A DNA stretch of 64,000 nucleotides from Leisingera sp. ANG1 (GTDB lineage: Bacteria; Pseudomonadota; Alphaproteobacteria; Rhodobacterales; Rhodobacteraceae). The position numbers were made by a program, and so were the translations under genes. Positions 26,328-36,854 of this stretch are shown piece by piece; position 1 is the first letter of the stretch, and every line of letters starts with the position of its first letter. The notes beneath the pieces are model-generated. The model saw nothing but the letters and a program-made list of their open reading frames with translations. It was not told the origin of the DNA and did no database searches. The stretch lies in contig NZ_AFCF02000001.1 of the NCBI RefSeq assembly GCF_000203975.2, positions 1-64,000 on the forward strand. The letters run 5' to 3'.

Positions 26328-27473
26328 ATGCGAAACTCAACCCGGTCCGAGGTCGATCCCTTCATTGTGATGGATGTGATGGAGGCTGCCCGCAAGGCTG
26401 AGGAGGCAGGCCGCCACATCATCCACATGGAGGTGGGCCAGCCGTCGACCGGGGCGCCCTCGGGGGCGCTGAAGGCGCTGGGGAATGCGTTGGAAAACAA
26501 TGCCTTGGGCTACACGGTTGCTCTGGGCCTGCCAGCCCTGCGCAAGCGGATCGCGCAGCTCTATGGGGAGTGGTACAATGTCGATCTGAACCCAGAGCGG
26601 GTGATCGTGACGCCGGGTTCCTCCGGCGCTTTTCTGCTCAGCTTCACCGCTTTGTTCGACAGCGGCGACCGCGTGGGCATCGGCGCGCCGGGCTATCCCT
26701 CCTACAGGCAGATCCTGAAGGCGCTGGGGCTGGTGCCGGTGGACATCCAGACCGCACCGGAAAACCGGCTGCAGCCGGTCGCGGCGGACCTCAAGGGGCA
26801 AAAGCTGTCCGGCCTGATGGTTGCCTCGCCCGCCAATCCGACCGGCACCATGCTGGACCGTGCGGCGATGGGGGCGCTGATCGATGCGGCCAGGGAAGAA
26901 GGCGCCAGCTTTATCTCCGACGAGATCTATCACGGGCTGGAATACGAGGCGAAGGCAGTCACGGCGCTGGAGCTGACCGACGAGTGTTATGTCATCAATT
27001 CCTTCTCCAAGTTCTTTTCGATGACCGGTTGGCGGGTCGGCTGGATGGTGGTGCCGGAGGATCATGTGCGCGTGGTCGAACGGATCGCCCAGAACATGTT
27101 CATCTGCGCGCCGCACGCCAGCCAGGTGGCGGCGCTGGCCGCACTCGATTGCGAAGACGAGATGCGGGAAAACCTGGCCGTCTACGCCAAGAACCGCCAG
27201 TTGATGCTGGACGGGCTGCCGAAGGCCGGTTTCACCAAAATCGCGCCGCCGGACGGGGCGTTTTATGTCTATGCCGATGTGTCGGACCTAACCGATGACA
27301 GCCGCAGCTTTGCCGCGGAAATCCTTGAAAAGGCGGGTGTTGCTGTGACCCCGGGTCTGGATTTCGATCCCGTCCGCGGCGCCACCACGCTGCGGTTCTC
27401 CTATGCGCGCTCCACCGCGGATATCGAGGAAGGCCTGGCAAGGCTGGCGCTGTTCATGGCGTCGCGGGATTAA
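26328..27473 (+). CDS. PLP-dependent class I/II aminotransferase
   Basis: The 381-residue enzyme has fold-type-I features: HMEVGQPSTGAPSGAL, VIVTPGSSGAFLLSF, VASPANPTGTMLD, ISDEIYHGLEYE, the PLP-lysine region NSFSKFFSMTGWRVGW and the C-terminal substrate Arg in LRFSYARS. It most resembles alphaproteobacterial aspartate or aromatic aminotransferases. The amino donor is not assigned. The ATG at 26328 has GGGAG upstream. Only 22 bases separate it from the divergent BepA-like start, so one or both promoters must lie inside the neighbouring gene. Confidence 0.9.
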   Translation: MRNSTRSEVDPFIVMDVMEAARKAEEAGRHIIHMEVGQPSTGAPSGALKALGNALENNALGYTVALGLPALRKRIAQLYGEWYNVDLNPERVIVTPGSSGAFLLSFTALFDSGDRVGIGAPGYPSYRQILKALGLVPVDIQTAPENRLQPVAADLKGQKLSGLMVASPANPTGTMLDRAAMGALIDAAREEGASFISDEIYHGLEYEAKAVTALELTDECYVINSFSKFFSMTGWRVGWMVVPEDHVRVVERIAQNMFICAPHASQVAALAALDCEDEMRENLAVYAKNRQLMLDGLPKAGFTKIAPPDGAFYVYADVSDLTDDSRSFAAEILEKAGVAVTPGLDFDPVRGATTLRFSYARSTADIEEGLARLALFMASRD

Positions 27474-27565
27474 CCCGCGGATAGACGCAGAAGGCGGATT
27501 TCCAATGACGCGCAAATTGCCTAGTCTGCCGGCCAAAAGGCCGGAGGGCCAGGCATGAGGCAGAT

Positions 27566-28792
27566 ATGGGCAGACTGATCACACTCACCGCGTTGATCTG
27601 GGCACTGGCAGCAGGCGCCTGGGCGCAAGGCGGCAGCGGCTTCAGCGGGCTGGCGCGCATTGATGCCGGGGCCAGCCAGGTGCGCGATGCCGGGCCGGGG
27701 GCAGAGATCACGCTGGGTCTCAGCCAGGGGGTGCCGTACCGGCTTTTCACCCTGACGGAACCGCCGCGTTTGGTTCTGGATTTCCAAGAGGTCGACTGGA
27801 CCGGGTTGACGGCAGAGAAGCTGCTGCAGGGGGATCAGGTCACCGCGGCGCAATTCGGCACTTATGTTCCCGGCTGGTCGCGTCTGGTGCTGCAGCTTGC
27901 GGAACCGATGAAAGTGGCCAGTGCTGCGTTGACTGTGGATCAGGTGACAGCGGCAGCGAGGCTGTCGGTTGCGTTGGAACCGGTTACGGCAGAGGAGTTC
28001 GCCGACAGTGCCGGGGCACCGCAGGATCCGCGCTGGGATCTGCCCGCACCGGAAGCACTGAATGGCAGGGCTGAACCGGACGAAAACGCACCGCTTTTAG
28101 TGATGCTGGATCCGGGCCACGGCGGTATTGATCCGGGGGCGGAAACGGAGCATGTGGTTGAAAAACACCTGATGCTGCAATTCGCCCGCGAACTGGGCGA
28201 GGCGCTGGTGCGGTCGGGCCAGTTCACCGTGCAGATGACCCGCGATGACGATTATTTTGTCTCGCTGGAGCGGCGCATCGCAATGGCGCATCAGGCGGGC
28301 GCGGACGTGTTCATTTCGCTGCATGCGGATACGATTTCCGAGGGCCGCGCCCACGGCTCGACCGTTTATACCCTGTCCAAGGAGGCCTCGGACGCGGCTT
28401 CAGCCAAACTGGCGGAGCGGCATCTGCGTGGTGATCTCTTGTCCGGCACCGACCTTAGCCAAGCGGACGACGGCGTGACGGCTGTGATGCTGGATTTGGC
28501 CCGGCAGGAAACCCAGCCGCGCAGCGACGCGCTGGCGGCGGCGCTGATTGACGGGCTGCGGGCGCAGGGCCAGCCGATCAACAACCGGCCGTTGCGCTCT
28601 GCCGGGTTTTCGGTGCTGAAATCTGCTGACATCCCCTCCGTCCTGGTCGAGATCGGCTTTTTGTCCAGCAAGCGCGACCTGAAGAATCTGGTGGACGCGG
28701 AATGGCGTGCCAATGCAGCCCGCGGTATTCTGAACGGGCTGATTGCCTGGCGCATCGAAGATGATGCCCGCCGGGCGCTGGTGCGGCAGTAG
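27566..28792 (+). CDS. N-acetylmuramoyl-L-alanine amidase (AmiC-like)
   Basis: The 408-residue exported enzyme has a signal peptide ending GAWAQ. An N-terminal AMIN-type beta domain follows (GVPYRLFTLTEPPRLVLDF). The C-terminal Amidase_3 domain has zinc ligands in LDPGHGGIDPGAE, then EKHLMLQFA and ISLHADT, and ends with LVEIGFLSSKRD before the catalytic Glu region. It cleaves the amide bond between MurNAc and the stem peptide during cell separation. A PBP1A gene follows 166 bases downstream in the same direction with its own promoter, forming a wall-metabolism pair. The regulatory EnvC/NlpD partner is not in the window. Confidence 0.92.
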   Translation: MGRLITLTALIWALAAGAWAQGGSGFSGLARIDAGASQVRDAGPGAEITLGLSQGVPYRLFTLTEPPRLVLDFQEVDWTGLTAEKLLQGDQVTAAQFGTYVPGWSRLVLQLAEPMKVASAALTVDQVTAAARLSVALEPVTAEEFADSAGAPQDPRWDLPAPEALNGRAEPDENAPLLVMLDPGHGGIDPGAETEHVVEKHLMLQFARELGEALVRSGQFTVQMTRDDDYFVSLERRIAMAHQAGADVFISLHADTISEGRAHGSTVYTLSKEASDAASAKLAERHLRGDLLSGTDLSQADDGVTAVMLDLARQETQPRSDALAAALIDGLRAQGQPINNRPLRSAGFSVLKSADIPSVLVEIGFLSSKRDLKNLVDAEWRANAARGILNGLIAWRIEDDARRALVRQ

Positions 28793-28899
28793 GCATATTT
28801 GCGCCGGAATCAGCGGACCATCCGCAAAACGGGGCCGGGTGCGGTGAAATCTGCTAGGATTTTCCCACCTTCCCCGGCGCCTATCCCCTGTTTCCCGTT

Positions 28900-28928
28900 T
28901 TGACGTGGACGCTTGCCGTCCCTATATA
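28900..28928 (+). promoter_or_regulatory. Strong sigma-70-type promoter of the PBP1A gene
   Basis: TTGACG, a 17-base spacer and TATATA. The transcript would begin near 28935, which excludes the in-frame GTG at 28905 and supports the GTG at 28959. Confidence 0.7.
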
Positions 28929-28958
28929 GGCGGCACCCCGCGTGAAAGGCCAACATCC

Positions 28959-31460
28959 GTGCTCAGGTTCATATTCTCTTTCTTCGGCTCCATCTTCAGC
29001 ACCATCACCCTTGGCGTGGCGATGGTGGCGCTGACCATTGGGGCGGTGTTCTGGATCTATGGGCGCGACCTGCCGAGCCATGAATCGCTGGCCCAGTACC
29101 AGCCGCCGACGATCAGCCGGATCTATTCGGGCGAGGGGCACCTGATTGACGAATTCGCCAAGGAACGCCGCCTGTTCACCCCGTCGCATGAGATCCCGGA
29201 TCTGGTGAAACAGGCCTTTATCTCGGCGGAAGACAAGAACTTCTACAGCCATTCCGGTTATGACGCGCGCGGTATCGCCGCAGCGGCGATCGAGGCGGTG
29301 CGCTCGCGCGGGCAGAACGTGCGCGGTGCCTCCACCATTACCCAGCAGGTGATGAAGAACTTCCTGTTGTCCGGCGATCGCCGGGCCGAGCGCAAGATCA
29401 AGGAGATCATCCTCGCCACCCGGCTGGAGGAAACGCTCGACAAGGAACGCATTCTGGAGCTGTACCTGAACGAGATTTTCCTCGGCCAGAACTCCTATGG
29501 CGTGACCGCGGCGGCGCAGACCTATTTCAACAAGACCCTGGGTGAGCTGGAACCGCATGAGGCGGCGACGCTGGCCTCGATGCCCAAGGCGCCGTCGGAT
29601 TACCACCCGGTGCGCCAGAAGGAGCGTCTGCTGGCGCGGCGCAACTATGTGCTGCGGGAGATGCGCGAGAACGGCTATATCTCCAAGGATGTTTATGACG
29701 TGGAGGTGGCGCAGCCGCTGCGCTCGGTCCAGAACGGCGATTTCGAGGGCTTCCGCACCACGCTGCCGCCGCGCGATTACTTTACCGATGAAATCCGCCG
29801 CCAGCTGACAGAGGACTTCGGGGAGGGTGAGTTTTTCACCGGCGGCTTTACCGTGCGCGCGACCATCGACCATGACATGCAGGCCGAGGCGGCGCTCGCG
29901 ATGCGCGGCGGGCTGGAGAAATACGACCGTTCCCGCGGCATCTGGCGCGGCACCGGCGTCAAGCTGGAAGAAGAGCAGCTGAAGGACGAACCCACTTGGC
30001 GTGCAGCGCTGGCAAACGCCAATGTCTCCCGCGATATTGTGCTGGGCGGGCGCTGGTATCCGGCAGTGGTGCTGGAGGTCGGCGACAAGTCCCTGACCGT
30101 TGGTGTCGAACACAGTGAAGGCACAGGTTCCGTCCCGCGCTCCGACATCAAATGGATGAAAGGCAGCTTTGCTGACAACTTCACCCGCGGCGACGTTGTG
30201 CTGGTCCGCGCCGAGAAGAAGGACGATGCCTTCAGCCACTGGTCGCTGCGGCAGGTGCCTGAGGTCCAGGGCGGCTTTGTTGCGATGGACGTGAACTCCG
30301 GCCGGGTTCTGGCGATGCAGGGCGGCTTCTCTTACCAGCATTCGGTGTTCAACCGTGCCACCCAGGCGATGCGCCAGCCGGGTTCCAGTTTCAAGCCGTT
30401 TGTCTATGCCGCGGCACTGGACAGCGGCTACAGCCCGGCGACCATCGTCGTCGACGCCCCGATCGAGATCAACACGCCGCAGGGCCTGTGGCGGCCGAAG
30501 AACTCCACCAACAAGTTCTACGGTCCGACGCCCTTGCGCACCGGCATCGAGATGAGCCGGAACCTGATGACCATCCGCCTGGCGCAGGAGGTCGGGATGC
30601 CGGTTGTGGCGGGCTATGCAGAACGCTTTGGCGTCTATGACAATATGGGGCCGTTCCTGGCCAACTCTCTCGGGGCGGAGGAAACCACGCTTTATAAGAT
30701 GGTGGCGGCCTATGCGATGTTCGCCAACGGCGGCGAGCGGGTGCAGCCGACGCTGGTGGACCGGGTGCAGGACCGTTTCGGCAAGACCATCTACCGTCAC
30801 GATGACCGTGACTGCGTCGACTGCTCCGATCCCGCGCTGGCGCCCGGTCAGGCCCCGCGCATTGTCACCGACCGCGAACAGGTGATGGACCCGATCACCG
30901 CCTATCAGCTCACCTCGATGATGAAGGGCGTGGTTGACCGCGGCACCGCATCGAGCGTGATCAACCTTCCGGTGCCCACCGCGGGCAAGACCGGCACCAC
31001 CAACGATTCCCGTGATGTCTGGTTTGTCGGCTTCACATCCAACATCGTGGCAGGCTGCTACATGGGCTTTGACCAGCCCCGCCCGATGGGACGCGGCGCC
31101 TATGGCGGCACCATGTGCGGCCCGGTGTTCCAGCAGTTCATGAAGAAGGCGACCGAAAAATTCGGCGGCGGCCCGTTCGAGGTGCCGGAAGGCGGCCATT
31201 TCATCAAGATCGACCGCTACACCGGCGCGCGGCTGCCTGACGGCGCCTCTGGTGCCTATGTGGTGGCGGAGTATTTCCGCGACGGGGCTGAACCGATCTT
31301 CGGCCTGACCTATGACGGCGGCTTTGCGATGGGGTCGAACCTGCCGCTGATCGAGGAAGTTCAGCAATCCGGCCGCCAGGTCACCACCTCCAGCGGCGGC
31401 ACTGCGGTGCTGGGACCAAAAGCGACCTTCGGCACAGTCAGTTCCGGAGGGCTTTACTGA
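28959..31460 (+). CDS. mrcA: Penicillin-binding protein 1A
   Basis: The 833-residue bifunctional wall synthase starts with a membrane anchor (LRFIFSFFGSIFS). The GT51 glycosyltransferase has SAEDKNFYSHSGYDARGI (catalytic Glu), ASTITQQVMKN and RKIKEIILATRLE. An OB-like insert is followed by a transpeptidase with QPGSSFKPFVYAAAL (Ser-X-X-Lys), MSRNLMTIRLAQ (SRN) and GKTGTTNDSRDVWFVG (KTG). It polymerises lipid II and cross-links stem peptides. GTG at 28959 with AAAGG upstream is preferred over GTG at 28905, which lies upstream of the predicted transcript start. Its last seven bases overlap the convergent RTX-Hint gene. Confidence 0.95.
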   Translation: MLRFIFSFFGSIFSTITLGVAMVALTIGAVFWIYGRDLPSHESLAQYQPPTISRIYSGEGHLIDEFAKERRLFTPSHEIPDLVKQAFISAEDKNFYSHSGYDARGIAAAAIEAVRSRGQNVRGASTITQQVMKNFLLSGDRRAERKIKEIILATRLEETLDKERILELYLNEIFLGQNSYGVTAAAQTYFNKTLGELEPHEAATLASMPKAPSDYHPVRQKERLLARRNYVLREMRENGYISKDVYDVEVAQPLRSVQNGDFEGFRTTLPPRDYFTDEIRRQLTEDFGEGEFFTGGFTVRATIDHDMQAEAALAMRGGLEKYDRSRGIWRGTGVKLEEEQLKDEPTWRAALANANVSRDIVLGGRWYPAVVLEVGDKSLTVGVEHSEGTGSVPRSDIKWMKGSFADNFTRGDVVLVRAEKKDDAFSHWSLRQVPEVQGGFVAMDVNSGRVLAMQGGFSYQHSVFNRATQAMRQPGSSFKPFVYAAALDSGYSPATIVVDAPIEINTPQGLWRPKNSTNKFYGPTPLRTGIEMSRNLMTIRLAQEVGMPVVAGYAERFGVYDNMGPFLANSLGAEETTLYKMVAAYAMFANGGERVQPTLVDRVQDRFGKTIYRHDDRDCVDCSDPALAPGQAPRIVTDREQVMDPITAYQLTSMMKGVVDRGTASSVINLPVPTAGKTGTTNDSRDVWFVGFTSNIVAGCYMGFDQPRPMGRGAYGGTMCGPVFQQFMKKATEKFGGGPFEVPEGGHFIKIDRYTGARLPDGASGAYVVAEYFRDGAEPIFGLTYDGGFAMGSNLPLIEEVQQSGRQVTTSSGGTAVLGPKATFGTVSSGGLY

Positions 31461-33451
31461 TCCAGCGGACTGGGCGGCAGCAGCAATGCCGCCTCGCAGC
31501 GGGAGGCGCAGAGGCGGGCGGTGCGCCCGCCTTCGCCGCTGTGCCAGCGCAGGTCGGGCATGATGCAGAACAGTTCCTCGCGCACCGGTTCTTCCAGCGC
31601 TGAGACCGCCTGAACCCCTGGGTGGAAGCTCTCGGAGGCGGCGCCCTCGGCATAGATGATCTCGTGCTGGCCAAACAGCACATGAACATAGGTCACGGTG
31701 CCGCCTGGCTCCCGCCGGATGGAGCGGTCATTGAGCATATGCACGGCGGAGACCAGCACCTCGCTCTCACCAAACAGCAGGCTGGCCTGGGACCCACTGA
31801 ACAGCATCCGGTGCTGCGGTGAGACCAGCAGGTCGCGCTCCGCCCCGAACTGGCCCGCCTTGATGCGGATCGGAGCCAAGTTGCCCGTCGCGGGCACCGT
31901 TGACTGGCTGATCCAGCGCACTGGCTGCAGGCCGTTGTCGCGGGTCATCACCAGATCGCCGGGACGCAGGGTTTCGATGGCGCGCAGGCCCCCAGACGTG
32001 GCGATACGGGTGCCTGCGGTAAAGCAGATGATGTTTTCGATGCCGGAAAAGTAGACGGTACTGCCGTCCAGCAAGGTGGCGCTGCCGGTCTTGCTGCCGC
32101 CGGTGTCATCAGTAATGACCAGCGTGCCCTTGTCCAGCTGGCCGTTGAAGTCCAGCGTGTCGCCAGTGGTTTCACCGTCATCGCCGCCAGTTATGGTGAT
32201 GTCGCCGGTGACGAAGGCTTCGTCGGACACGATTGTGAAATAGTCGTCACCTGCGCCGCCGCTGGCAGAATCCCCTTCGCCAGCAATTATGCTGTCGTCG
32301 CCCGCGCCGCCGTCCAGCGTATCGGCACCGCTACCACCGGATATCGTGTCATCGCCGCCCTGGCCATAAATCACGTCATCGCCGTCGCCGCCGTCGATGC
32401 TGTCATCCCCGTCCGCGGGCACTTCCGGGGGCACCGCAAAGGTGATGTCGGTGACCATGTAGTCGGAGCCGTCGGTGCCATCGGTCTGCAGGTTGGCGGA
32501 CAGCACCAGTTGGTCGAAGTCGCCATAGCCACTGATGTCGATGGTGCCGGTGCCAGAGCCCGCAACATCCTCAGTGAAATCCCCTTGGGCGACCAGAACG
32601 CCGTCCTTGTAGATGGCCCAGTGGCCCTCTTCGCCGTTCGACTGGGAATAAAGATGCTTAAAGGTGACGCTGACATCGTCGGTATCCTGGTCGAAGTCGA
32701 CGATCAGTTCCTCTGACACGCCTGAGGCTTTGTCATATCCGATCTGGGCGTCAACCCCGCTGTCAGAGTCGGAAATCGCACCGGCCACGCCATAGCCGCC
32801 ATCGTAGTAGTCGATGTTGGCAGCACTGGTATTGCCTGCAACGGTCTTAGCCGTGACGGTGAAACCGCTGCTGGTGTCGGTGACATTGGCGTCGGTGATG
32901 CTTTGGTCGGAGTCTGTCAGGCCCGCTTCGCTGCTGCTGTCGCCATAGATCGTGTCATCGCCGCTGCCGCCTGCCAGACTGTCGCCGCCTTCACCGCCGA
33001 ACACCATGTCATTGTCGGCGCCGGCATCCACAGTATCGTCGCCAGCCCCGGCCTCGACCGTATCCTGGTTGCCGGAGGCGCCGCCGCCATTGCCGTTGTC
33101 GATCTGGTCGCCGTCGGCATCGGTGTAGCTGCTGTCGATGGTGTCTGCGCCACTGGTGCCCTCCACCGCGCCGTCAGTGTCGGAATAGGCGGGCGGGTTG
33201 TCGGCGGAAGCCGAACTGAACGTATCCGGCGGGCCGTAGTCCGGAACGAAGTAGACGTTTCCGTCTGTGGCCAGATAATAAACACCTGGCTCCAGCTCGT
33301 TGGTGTAAGGGGTGCCGCCGTGCGAGCCGGTCCAGCTCCAGTTGCCGGCTCCCAGGTTTTGGTCGGTTGTAAAAGAGGCATAGGTGGACGTGATCGTATC
33401 GCCGTGATCAAGCGATCCGTCTCCAAGCTGGACAAGATATCCGCTGGGCAT
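31454..33451 (-). CDS. RTX calcium-binding protein with C-terminal Hint domain
   Basis: The 665-residue acidic protein has no Sec signal. Two clusters of Gly-Asp-rich nonapeptides (such as [19 protein letters not shown], and a second set near residues 355-410) form calcium-binding RTX beta-rolls. A jelly-roll-like region lies between them. From Cys476 ([14 protein letters not shown]) a Hint domain follows, with [25 protein letters not shown] and [14 protein letters not shown]. Hint domains of hedgehog or intein type can self-cleave at the N-terminal Cys. RTX proteins normally leave by type I secretion, but no transporter genes are nearby. The last residues overlap the convergent PBP1A stop. 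Likely a secreted surface or autoprocessing protein. Confidence 0.85.
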   Translation of the reverse strand: MPSGYLVQLGDGSLDHGDTITSTYASFTTDQNLGAGNWSWTGSHGGTPYTNELEPGVYYLATDGNVYFVPDYGPPDTFSSASADNPPAYSDTDGAVEGTSGADTIDSSYTDADGDQIDNGNGGGASGNQDTVEAGAGDDTVDAGADNDMVFGGEGGDSLAGGSGDDTIYGDSSSEAGLTDSDQSITDANVTDTSSGFTVTAKTVAGNTSAANIDYYDGGYGVAGAISDSDSGVDAQIGYDKASGVSEELIVDFDQDTDDVSVTFKHLYSQSNGEEGHWAIYKDGVLVAQGDFTEDVAGSGTGTIDISGYGDFDQLVLSANLQTDGTDGSDYMVTDITFAVPPEVPADGDDSIDGGDGDDVIYGQGGDDTISGGSGADTLDGGAGDDSIIAGEGDSASGGAGDDYFTIVSDEAFVTGDITITGGDDGETTGDTLDFNGQLDKGTLVITDDTGGSKTGSATLLDGSTVYFSGIENIICFTAGTRIATSGGLRAIETLRPGDLVMTRDNGLQPVRWISQSTVPATGNLAPIRIKAGQFGAERDLLVSPQHRMLFSGSQASLLFGESEVLVSAVHMLNDRSIRREPGGTVTYVHVLFGQHEIIYAEGAASESFHPGVQAVSALEEPVREELFCIMPDLRWHSGEGGRTARLCASRCEAALLLPPSPLDQ

Positions 33452-33675
33452 GGCCCCAATTCCCCAAATACACCGCGAGCCGGCGGCACGCGCGTTCGAA
33501 AGCCCACTGTCAAGCAGGCCCTGTTAATGCCGGGTATTTCGGCAGGCAGATAACGTGCAGCATTTTATCTGAATTTTCTGCAACGGCCGGGGAATGCCTG
33601 TGTGGCCTCGCCGCTTGCCCGCGGCGCAAGGGTGGTTTATCACGCAGTCCTGATCTCAGATTGCAAGGACCTCCC

Positions 33676-34803
33676 ATGCGCGCGGAAACCCAGAATATCG
33701 TCGCAGACATCGAGAAATCGCTGGAGCTGCTGGCCCAGCGGATGAACTGGGAAACCGCCGAATACCGGCTGGAGGAATTCAATGCGCGCGTTGAGGATCC
33801 CAATCTTTGGGACGATCCGGACGCGGCGCAGAAGCTGATGCGCGAGCGCCAGGCGCTGGTGGATTCCATCGCGACCTACAAGGGCATCCAGCAGGATTTG
33901 TCCGACAACATCGAGCTGATTGAACTGGGCGAGATGGAAGACGATGCTGATGTCGTCAAGGACGCTGAGGAAGCTCTGGCGGCGCTCAAGGGCAAGGCTG
34001 CCGAGAAAGAGCTGGAAGCGCTGCTGGACGGCGAGGCGGATGCCAACGACACTTTCCTGGAAATCAACGCGGGTGCAGGCGGCACCGAAAGCTGCGACTG
34101 GGCCTCGATGCTGGCGCGGATGTATGTGCGCTGGGCTGAGAAGAAGGGCTACAAGGTCGAGCTGCAGTCCGAAAGCGCAGGTGACGAGGCGGGCATCAAA
34201 TCCGCCGCCTACAAGATTTCCGGCCACAACGCCTATGGCTGGCTGAAATCCGAAAGCGGCGTGCACCGGCTGGTGCGGATTTCGCCCTATGACTCGGCGG
34301 CCAAGCGTCACACCTCGTTCAGCTCCGTCTGGGTCTACCCGGTGGTGGACGACAATATCGAGATCGAGGTGAACCCTTCTGATATCCGGGTTGACACCTA
34401 CCGCTCCTCCGGTGCCGGCGGCCAGCACGTCAACACCACCGACTCGGCGGTGCGGATCACCCACATCCCGACCGGCATCGTGGTGACCTCGTCTGAGAAA
34501 TCCCAGCACCAGAACCGTGACATCGCCATGAAGGCGCTGAAATCGCGCCTCTACCAGCAGGAGCTGGACCGCCGTAACGCTGCCATTAACGAGGCGCATG
34601 AGGCCAAGGGCGATGCCGGCTGGGGCAACCAGATCCGGTCTTACGTGCTGCAGCCCTACCAGATGGTAAAGGATCTGCGCACCCAGCATGAGACCTCTGA
34701 CACCAAGGGGGTGCTCGACGGCGATCTGGACGGTTTCATGGCTGCCACCCTGGCGTTGAATGTCGCCGGTAAAAGCCGCGCGGACGCGCAGGCTGAGGAC
34801 TGA
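33676..34803 (+). CDS. prfB: Peptide chain release factor 2
   Basis: The 375-residue factor terminates translation at UGA and UAA. The GGQ loop ([20 protein letters not shown]) and the decoding region [23 protein letters not shown] are clear. The codon-recognition tripeptide is SPY instead of E. coli SPF, a form I recall from other alphaproteobacteria. The gene is one continuous frame, with no in-frame UGA and frameshift signal near codon 25 as in E. coli. AAGGA precedes the ATG; the TTG at 33661 would only add five residues. A strong terminator follows. Confidence 0.96.
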   Translation: MRAETQNIVADIEKSLELLAQRMNWETAEYRLEEFNARVEDPNLWDDPDAAQKLMRERQALVDSIATYKGIQQDLSDNIELIELGEMEDDADVVKDAEEALAALKGKAAEKELEALLDGEADANDTFLEINAGAGGTESCDWASMLARMYVRWAEKKGYKVELQSESAGDEAGIKSAAYKISGHNAYGWLKSESGVHRLVRISPYDSAAKRHTSFSSVWVYPVVDDNIEIEVNPSDIRVDTYRSSGAGGQHVNTTDSAVRITHIPTGIVVTSSEKSQHQNRDIAMKALKSRLYQQELDRRNAAINEAHEAKGDAGWGNQIRSYVLQPYQMVKDLRTQHETSDTKGVLDGDLDGFMAATLALNVAGKSRADAQAED

Positions 34804-34840
34804 TCCGGCACTTACTGGACAGGGCATCTGACTGTTTCTG

Positions 34841-34872
34841 AAGGGGCAGCCTGCATGGGCTGCCCTTTTTCT
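34841..34872 (+). terminator. Intrinsic terminator of prfB
   Basis: An 8-bp GC stem (GGGCAGCC/GGCTGCCC) extended by A/T pairs, with a 6-base loop and a T-rich tail, 40 bases past the stop. Confidence 0.88.
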
Positions 34873-35048
34873 TTGTGCAGTTTCTGCTTCAGGCAGGTGC
34901 CGCTAAATCATGCATCTGTAAGGCATTTTATTCTGCGGATTTCGCGGCTAGGCTCAAATGAAGCATTTTTGATGCCGCTTTTGAAAAGGATGCAGGCCAT
35001 CCGCGACCGGACAGAAAACAGGGCCTGCCGGAGGGGAGGAGTACCGCG

Positions 35049-35819
35049 ATGACACCCGAAAAACCCTTTGGTGTGCCGCCGCTGCAGCCGGTCACAGTGC
35101 AAATGCTGTTTGAAGCGCTGCGCCGGGGCTGGGCGGATTTCCGAAGGAAACCGCTTTACGGGCTGTTCTTTGCTTCGGTCTATGTGCTGGCTGGCTGGCT
35201 GATGGCCTGGATCACCGTGCGTACCGGCACCACATACTGGCTGGTGCTGGCAGCCATCGGGTTCCCGCTGATCGGCCCCTTTGCCGCGGTTGGCCTTTAT
35301 GAGGTGTCGCACCGGCTGGAACAGGGCAGGGGAATCGCAGTTGGCCGGATTTTGGGTGTCGTGGTGCAGCAAAGCCGCCGCCAGCTGCCGTCGATCTGCG
35401 CCATCATCGTGGTGGTTTTCCTGTTCTGGTTCTTTCTCGGCCATATGATCTTTGCCCTGTTCCTGGGGACTGCCACCATGACCAATATTTCCACCTCAGC
35501 GGAAGTGTTCCTGACTGCCAACGGGCTGATCATGCTGGCCGTCGGCACTGTAGTCGGGGCGCTGTTTGCATTGCTGCTTTACATGATCACGGTGATTGCA
35601 CTGCCGCTGCTGCTGGACCGCGAGGTGGATTTCGTCACCGCGATGATTATCAGCTTTCAGTATGTGCAGCAGAATTTTGTGGTGATGATGATCTGGGCCG
35701 GAATGATCGCGGTTCTGACCTTTGCGGCGTTGCTGCCGTGGTTCCTGGGTCTGTTTCTGGTGTTGCCGCTGCTGGGCCACGCCACCTGGCACATCTACAG
35801 GCTGACAGACGCCAGTTAG
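35049..35819 (+). CDS. DUF2189 family integral membrane protein
   Basis: The 256-residue protein has about six hydrophobic segments, starting with [20 protein letters not shown] and ending with [20 protein letters not shown]. The N-terminal motif [18 protein letters not shown] and the C-terminal [12 protein letters not shown] are the hallmarks of the DUF2189 family, which some tools label as a cytochrome c oxidase subunit I-like fold. No heme ligands of oxidase type are present, so that label should not be taken as function. GGAGGAGT precedes the ATG. Two bases separate its stop from the convergent XRE regulator's stop. Confidence 0.82.
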   Translation: MTPEKPFGVPPLQPVTVQMLFEALRRGWADFRRKPLYGLFFASVYVLAGWLMAWITVRTGTTYWLVLAAIGFPLIGPFAAVGLYEVSHRLEQGRGIAVGRILGVVVQQSRRQLPSICAIIVVVFLFWFFLGHMIFALFLGTATMTNISTSAEVFLTANGLIMLAVGTVVGALFALLLYMITVIALPLLLDREVDFVTAMIISFQYVQQNFVVMMIWAGMIAVLTFAALLPWFLGLFLVLPLLGHATWHIYRLTDAS

Positions 35820-35821
35820 CG

Positions 35822-36619
35822 TCAGTGGAAAGGTTGAGTGGTGTTGAGAAGGCGCCGGTGAAAGGGCAGCAGGGCGTCTTCATCGGCAAATCCGGCGCTG
35901 CGGGCGGCGGCCAGAACCTGGGCCGTGTCGCGGCCCAGATGCTCATAGACCATCCGCGTCACCCGCTCGCCGGTGCCGCTTTCGCGGACGGTGCGGGCGA
36001 CGTAGCCTGACCAGAAGTTGTTCTGCAGCGAGGCAACCCGCGCCAGGTAATTGAAGGAATAGGTCATCGCCTTTCGGCGGGCGATGACAAAGGCGACGCC
36101 GTCCTCGTGGCCGCTGATATAGCCGCGGAACTCCCGCACGCCGGGGCTGGCCGGCAGGCCCTGGCTGAGCATTGCCTCTTTGGCTTCGAACCCTTTGATA
36201 TAGGTGACACCGGCCTCGCGGAACACATAGACCAAGCCGATCACGAACTTCTCTTCATTGATGAAGCTGCGGCGGGTGAAACGGTAAAATCCGGAAGGGA
36301 AAAACTCTTCAGTCAGCTGCTGTACGCCGTGGCCCAGAAAGTCAGCCAGAAAGGCGCCATTTACAACCTGGCCAGCCTTGGAAAGAGTTTCGACAGGGTC
36401 AAGCAGAATGCGGGCGTCAACCTCAAAGAAACGGCAAATTCGGTCCAGAACATCAGGGCGCGGGAAACTTTCACCGGACAGGTACCGGTTGAATTGGGTG
36501 CGGTTGATCCCCAGCTGCCGCGACAATTCAGAAATCGACCGGTATTGCCGCGCCAGTTGACGCAAGTTGGCGCCAAACATGTTCCTTAAGTCAGCTGGAG
36601 AGCGGTTCTGGCTGTTCAT
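35822..36619 (-). CDS. XRE-family HTH transcriptional regulator
   Basis: The 265-residue protein has an N-terminal Cro/CI-type HTH (SISELSRQLGINRTQFNRYL, then RPDVLDRICRFFEVDARILL). The remaining 190 residues form an unknown ligand or interaction domain with many aromatic residues (FFPSGFYRFTRRSF and YSFNYLARVASLQNNFWSGY). The long C-terminal part resembles the roseobacter XRE proteins that sense a metabolite, but the ligand is unknown. A small unidentified gene is divergent from it, with 235 bases between starts, where the binding site would be expected. Phage origin is unlikely given the normal surroundings. Confidence 0.82.
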   Translation of the reverse strand: MNSQNRSPADLRNMFGANLRQLARQYRSISELSRQLGINRTQFNRYLSGESFPRPDVLDRICRFFEVDARILLDPVETLSKAGQVVNGAFLADFLGHGVQQLTEEFFPSGFYRFTRRSFINEEKFVIGLVYVFREAGVTYIKGFEAKEAMLSQGLPASPGVREFRGYISGHEDGVAFVIARRKAMTYSFNYLARVASLQNNFWSGYVARTVRESGTGERVTRMVYEHLGRDTAQVLAAARSAGFADEDALLPFHRRLLNTTQPFH

Positions 36620-36854
36620 TCGGGGTCCTGACTGTCCGGCTTTTACGTAGAATTTTCCCCTTTTACCGAAGGCTTATGCCAGTTTTCGGCATCACCGGAC
36701 CGGTCTGTGCCGCCTACCTGCGTCAGGGGTGTCGCTAATTCACGTCAGAAGGCTAATTGAACTGACACAAAATGCAATAGCCCAACCCGATTTTTGTCAT
36801 GTTGGCGTCAGCTTAATTGGTTCAGAATTGGGGGGCGGCAATACGAGGACTGGT

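Noticed and set aside
33676-33800. Programmed +1 frameshift in prfB
   Set aside because: The N-terminal frame is continuous from the ATG with no in-frame UGA near codon 25.
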